From NCBI GenBank assembly GCA_002433465.1, contig DJIE01000136.1:13025-21947 (forward strand): 8,923 nt of DNA, written 5' to 3'. Below, in pieces: positions 7,175 through 8,923 of this stretch; positions within the stretch are counted from its first letter, which is position 1; each line of letters opens with the position of its first letter. A program made the position numbers and the translations under genes. This stretch comes from Salinisphaera sp. UBA6602 (GTDB lineage: Bacteria; Pseudomonadota; Gammaproteobacteria; Nevskiales; Salinisphaeraceae). The notes beneath the pieces are model-generated. The model was not told the DNA's origin. It was given only the letters and a program-made list of their open reading frames with translations, and searched no databases.

Positions 7175-8183
7175 CGAGCAGGGTCCGCATGGCCGCGAAA
7201 ATCGCCTGCATTGATTGCGCCTCGTAACCCGGCCCGCCGGCGCAGTGGCCGTAATCCGATGCCAGAACGCGGCAAGTCCCGGCCGCGATCTGGGCGACGT
7301 CGGCCGCGGCATCTTCTGCGGTGAAGTACAGGTCGCTAGCGCATGGCATGGCGATGGTGGGCGCGCTAATGCGCTTGAGTGCGGCGGTCGTATCGCCGGC
7401 AAAGCCCGGCATGCGGGCGATATCGCCCTGCTGCCAGGTATCGAGCATGGCCAGCAGGTCGTAGGGGTGAGCGCGCAGATGATCGGCCTCCCAGTGTGCG
7501 ACCAGGTCCGCGACGCTGTCGAAGCCGAGCCCGCGATAACTACCGTGGCGAAAGAAACGCTGCGAATAGGCCCAGCCCGCATACACGCGGGCGAAGGCCC
7601 GCAGCCCGCGCTCCGGAAAGCCGCCGGCGGCAAGGGCCGGGTCGGCTTCCAGCGCTGCCTTGATCCCGTCCAGGAACAGTGCGTTATGCGGATAGCATCT
7701 CGCCGTGGCACATATCGCCAGCAACGCACCTACGCGCTGCGGATACAGTGCGCCCCATTGCAGTGCCTGCATGCCGCCCATCGACCAGCCGGCGACAAGC
7801 CGGGGGCAGGCGTCGTCGAACTGTGCCTCGATCAGCCGCCGCTGGGCGCGCACGTTATCGGCCAGGGTGACCTGCGGAAAGGCTGAATCGCCCTGGCCTG
7901 GGCCGGCGTTGCTAGGGGAAGACGATTCGCCGTTGCCGAACAGCGCCGGCACCAGAATGCAGTAGTCGGCACCGGCCAGCGGGCTATGCGGGCTGTCGGC
8001 CCAGCGATGGTTGGCCTGCATCGCACCGCCATAGTGCGTTGGCAGCACCACGAGGTTATCGGCGGCGCTATTTAGCGTGCCGCGGCTGTGATAGGCGAGG
8101 CGAGCATCGCGCAGCACCGTGCCGCTGTCGAGCACAAAATCGCCGAGTGGGAAGCTGTCTTCATGCCATTGTTCTGGCTGCAT
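7161..8183 (-). CDS. MetX-like alpha/beta-fold hydrolase (putative esterase)
   Basis: This 340-residue protein has the alpha/beta hydrolase fold related to homoserine O-acetyltransferase. The catalytic triad can be placed: Ser134 in the nucleophile elbow GWSMGGMQ, Asp284 in CASDLYFTAED, and His313 in DYGHCAGG. The block VPALFGNGESSSPSN (78-92) and the segment GLRAFARVYAGWAYSQ (193-208) fit a MetX-like subgroup usually annotated as putative esterase. The true MetX elbow reads GGSMGG, so a methionine-pathway acyltransferase role is unlikely. The start at the ATG 8181-8183 fits family length; no clear ribosome site is visible. The gene is convergent with the DUF2254 gene and divergent from the glnT-type gene, sharing a regulatory region with the latter. 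That may mean shared control or a shared pathway, but the substrate is unknown. Confidence 0.8.
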   Translation of the reverse strand: MQPEQWHEDSFPLGDFVLDSGTVLRDARLAYHSRGTLNSAADNLVVLPTHYGGAMQANHRWADSPHSPLAGADYCILVPALFGNGESSSPSNAGPGQGDSAFPQVTLADNVRAQRRLIEAQFDDACPRLVAGWSMGGMQALQWGALYPQRVGALLAICATARCYPHNALFLDGIKAALEADPALAAGGFPERGLRAFARVYAGWAYSQRFFRHGSYRGLGFDSVADLVAHWEADHLRAHPYDLLAMLDTWQQGDIARMPGFAGDTTAALKRISAPTIAMPCASDLYFTAEDAAADVAQIAAGTCRVLASDYGHCAGGPGYEAQSMQAIFAAMRTLLEPGA

Positions 8184-8208
8184 TTTATGCGTACCGCGTC
8201 GAGAATCG

Positions 8209-8236
8209 TTGAAGCTGGTTATCGATTAAATATACA
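8209..8236 (+). promoter_or_regulatory. Candidate promoter of the glnT-type gene
   Basis: TTGAAG (8209-8214) and TATACA (8231-8236) are separated by 16 bp and give a leader of about 100 nt. The -10 overlaps the left arm of the inverted repeat at 8229-8252, so a protein bound there would block the promoter. Confidence 0.45.
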
Positions 8237-8252
8237 GGCTGGCATGTATATT
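8229..8252. promoter_or_regulatory. Perfect inverted repeat, candidate operator shared by divergent genes
   Basis: AATATACA (8229-8236) and TGTATATT (8245-8252) are perfect 8-bp arms around an 8-bp centre, giving a 16-bp centre-to-centre distance suited to a dimeric regulator. It lies in the only AT-rich patch of a GC-rich region and overlaps the -10 elements on both strands. No regulator gene is in the window. Confidence 0.5.
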
Positions 8253-8256
8253 GTAA
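8229..8256 (-). promoter_or_regulatory. Candidate promoter of the MetX-like hydrolase gene
   Basis: On the minus strand TTACAA (8251-8256) and TATATT (8229-8234) are 16 bp apart, with the transcript start expected near 8222 and a leader of about 40 nt. The -10 is good and the -35 poor. It overlaps both arms of the inverted repeat. Confidence 0.35.
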
Positions 8257-8328
8257 GTGCTTTGGTGAGCGCGGCGATGCTGCGCTGGATGGTCGGCAGT
8301 CTCGTACTGCCCGTTCTACAGACAAACC

Positions 8329-8333
8329 AAGGA
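8329..8333 (+). promoter_or_regulatory. Shine-Dalgarno of the glnT-type gene
   Basis: AAGGA lies eight bases before the ATG at 8342, confirming this start codon. Confidence 0.7.
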
Positions 8334-8341
8334 TTGATTCG

Positions 8342-8923
8342 ATGACTAATAGGGTGGACACGGCCTCGCTGCAGGCGAGTCTTGCAGAACAGGGCGTGAA
8401 GTACGCGATGGCCAGCTATGTAGATATCCATGGCTGTGTCAAAGGCAAGTTCGTGCCGCTCGACCATCTGGACAACATGTTCGCGGGCAGCGAGTTGTAT
8501 ACGGGCGCGGCGCTGGACGGCGTGCCACAGGATATTTCCGATAACGAAGTGGCGGCAATGCCGGACCCGGCGTCGGCCACGGTCTGCCCCTGGGATACAC
8601 GCCTGGCGTGGTTTGCCGGCGATCTGCACCTGGACGGCGCGCCGTTCGAAGCCTGCTCGCGCAGCATTCTAAAGCGACAGCTGGACCGCGCCCGGGCGAT
8701 GGGATTCACTTTCAATCTCGGCATCGAAACCGAGTTCTTTTTGTTTCGGGAAACCGAAGACGGCGGCTTCGCGCCGCTGAGCGAACGCGATTCGCTGGCC
8801 AAGCCCTGCTACGACCCGCGCGGTCTGATCGACAACCTGCCGATCATCGATGAACTTGTCGACGCCATGAACGGCCTCGGCTGGGACGTCTATTCCTTCG
8901 ACCACGAAGACGCCAACGGCCAG
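8342..8923 (+). CDS. glnT: Type III glutamine synthetase (GlnT) family ligase, N-terminal part (3' end outside window)
   Basis: The first 194 codons of a cytosolic ATP-dependent ligase are present; the family is about 435-445 residues, so roughly 45% is visible. The frame runs open to the window end. MASYVDIHGCVKGKFVPL (23-40) is the N-terminal beta-grasp domain. GIETEFFLF (127-135) holds the metal-binding pair Glu129 and Glu131 at the start of the catalytic domain. DHEDANGQ (187-194) is the start of the second metal-binding motif, in the form seen in the GlnT group. The close relative glutamate-methylamine ligase (GmaS) shares these motifs, and other gamma-glutamylating enzymes are related, so the amine substrate is open. 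It is unlikely to be the housekeeping GlnA, which is shaped differently at the N-terminus. The ribosome site AAGGA fixes the start. It is divergent from the MetX-like hydrolase. Confidence 0.82.
   Translation, partial: MTNRVDTASLQASLAEQGVKYAMASYVDIHGCVKGKFVPLDHLDNMFAGSELYTGAALDGVPQDISDNEVAAMPDPASATVCPWDTRLAWFAGDLHLDGAPFEACSRSILKRQLDRARAMGFTFNLGIETEFFLFRETEDGGFAPLSERDSLAKPCYDPRGLIDNLPIIDELVDAMNGLGWDVYSFDHEDANGQ

Noticed and set aside
7215..7886. A 223-codon plus-strand frame opposite the MetX-like hydrolase
   Set aside because: The hydrolase strand carries a complete catalytic triad; this frame is its shadow.
7161..8183. Calling the hydrolase homoserine O-acetyltransferase (metX)
   Set aside because: The nucleophile elbow is GWSMGG and not GGSMGG, and the N-terminal substrate region differs, so only MetX-like is justified.

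Overview
The window looks like ordinary chromosome from a high-GC gammaproteobacterium, probably marine or salt-tolerant. The reasons are a lipobox lipoprotein, an acidic trimeric-type porin with a signal peptide, a TRAP transporter of the fused-permease kind, and a TadA close to the E. coli enzyme. A Salinisphaera-like organism would fit, but that is a guess from general character. No mobile element, CRISPR array, rRNA or tRNA was seen.

Layout, left to right. (1) 1-434 (+) is the 3' end of a TRAP transporter fused permease gene. (2) 581-2218 (-) is a two-gene unit, a porin followed by a small outer-membrane-type lipoprotein, closed by a rho-independent terminator at 498-552. (3) 2219-2684 is a 466-bp gene-free region with hairpins, an AT-rich block and candidate promoters. 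It separates the porin from the divergent tadA. (4) 2685-4351 (+) holds tadA and a tartrate/D-malate/isopropylmalate-type decarboxylating dehydrogenase. (5) 4468-5730 (+) is a class III omega-aminotransferase with a clear promoter, ribosome site and a strong UUCG-capped terminator. (6) 5861-7159 (+) is a DUF2254 membrane protein of unknown role. (7) 7161-8183 (-) is a MetX-like alpha/beta hydrolase, convergent with the DUF2254 gene with one base between the stop codons. (8) 8342-8923 (+, runs off the window) is the start of a type III glutamine synthetase (GlnT) family gene, divergent from the hydrolase across a 158-bp region. That region holds overlapping promoters and a perfect 8-bp-arm inverted repeat.

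Functionally the window mixes uptake (TRAP permease, porin) with organic-acid and nitrogen metabolism (dehydrogenase, aminotransferase, GlnT-type ligase) and one essential housekeeping gene (tadA). The most regulation-rich spot is the hydrolase/glnT divergent region. The least explained spots are the lipoprotein with its aromatic-rich repeat tail, the DUF2254 protein, and the long porin upstream region. I saw no clear undescribed multi-gene system. The candidates worth a second look are listed as findings with modest scores.
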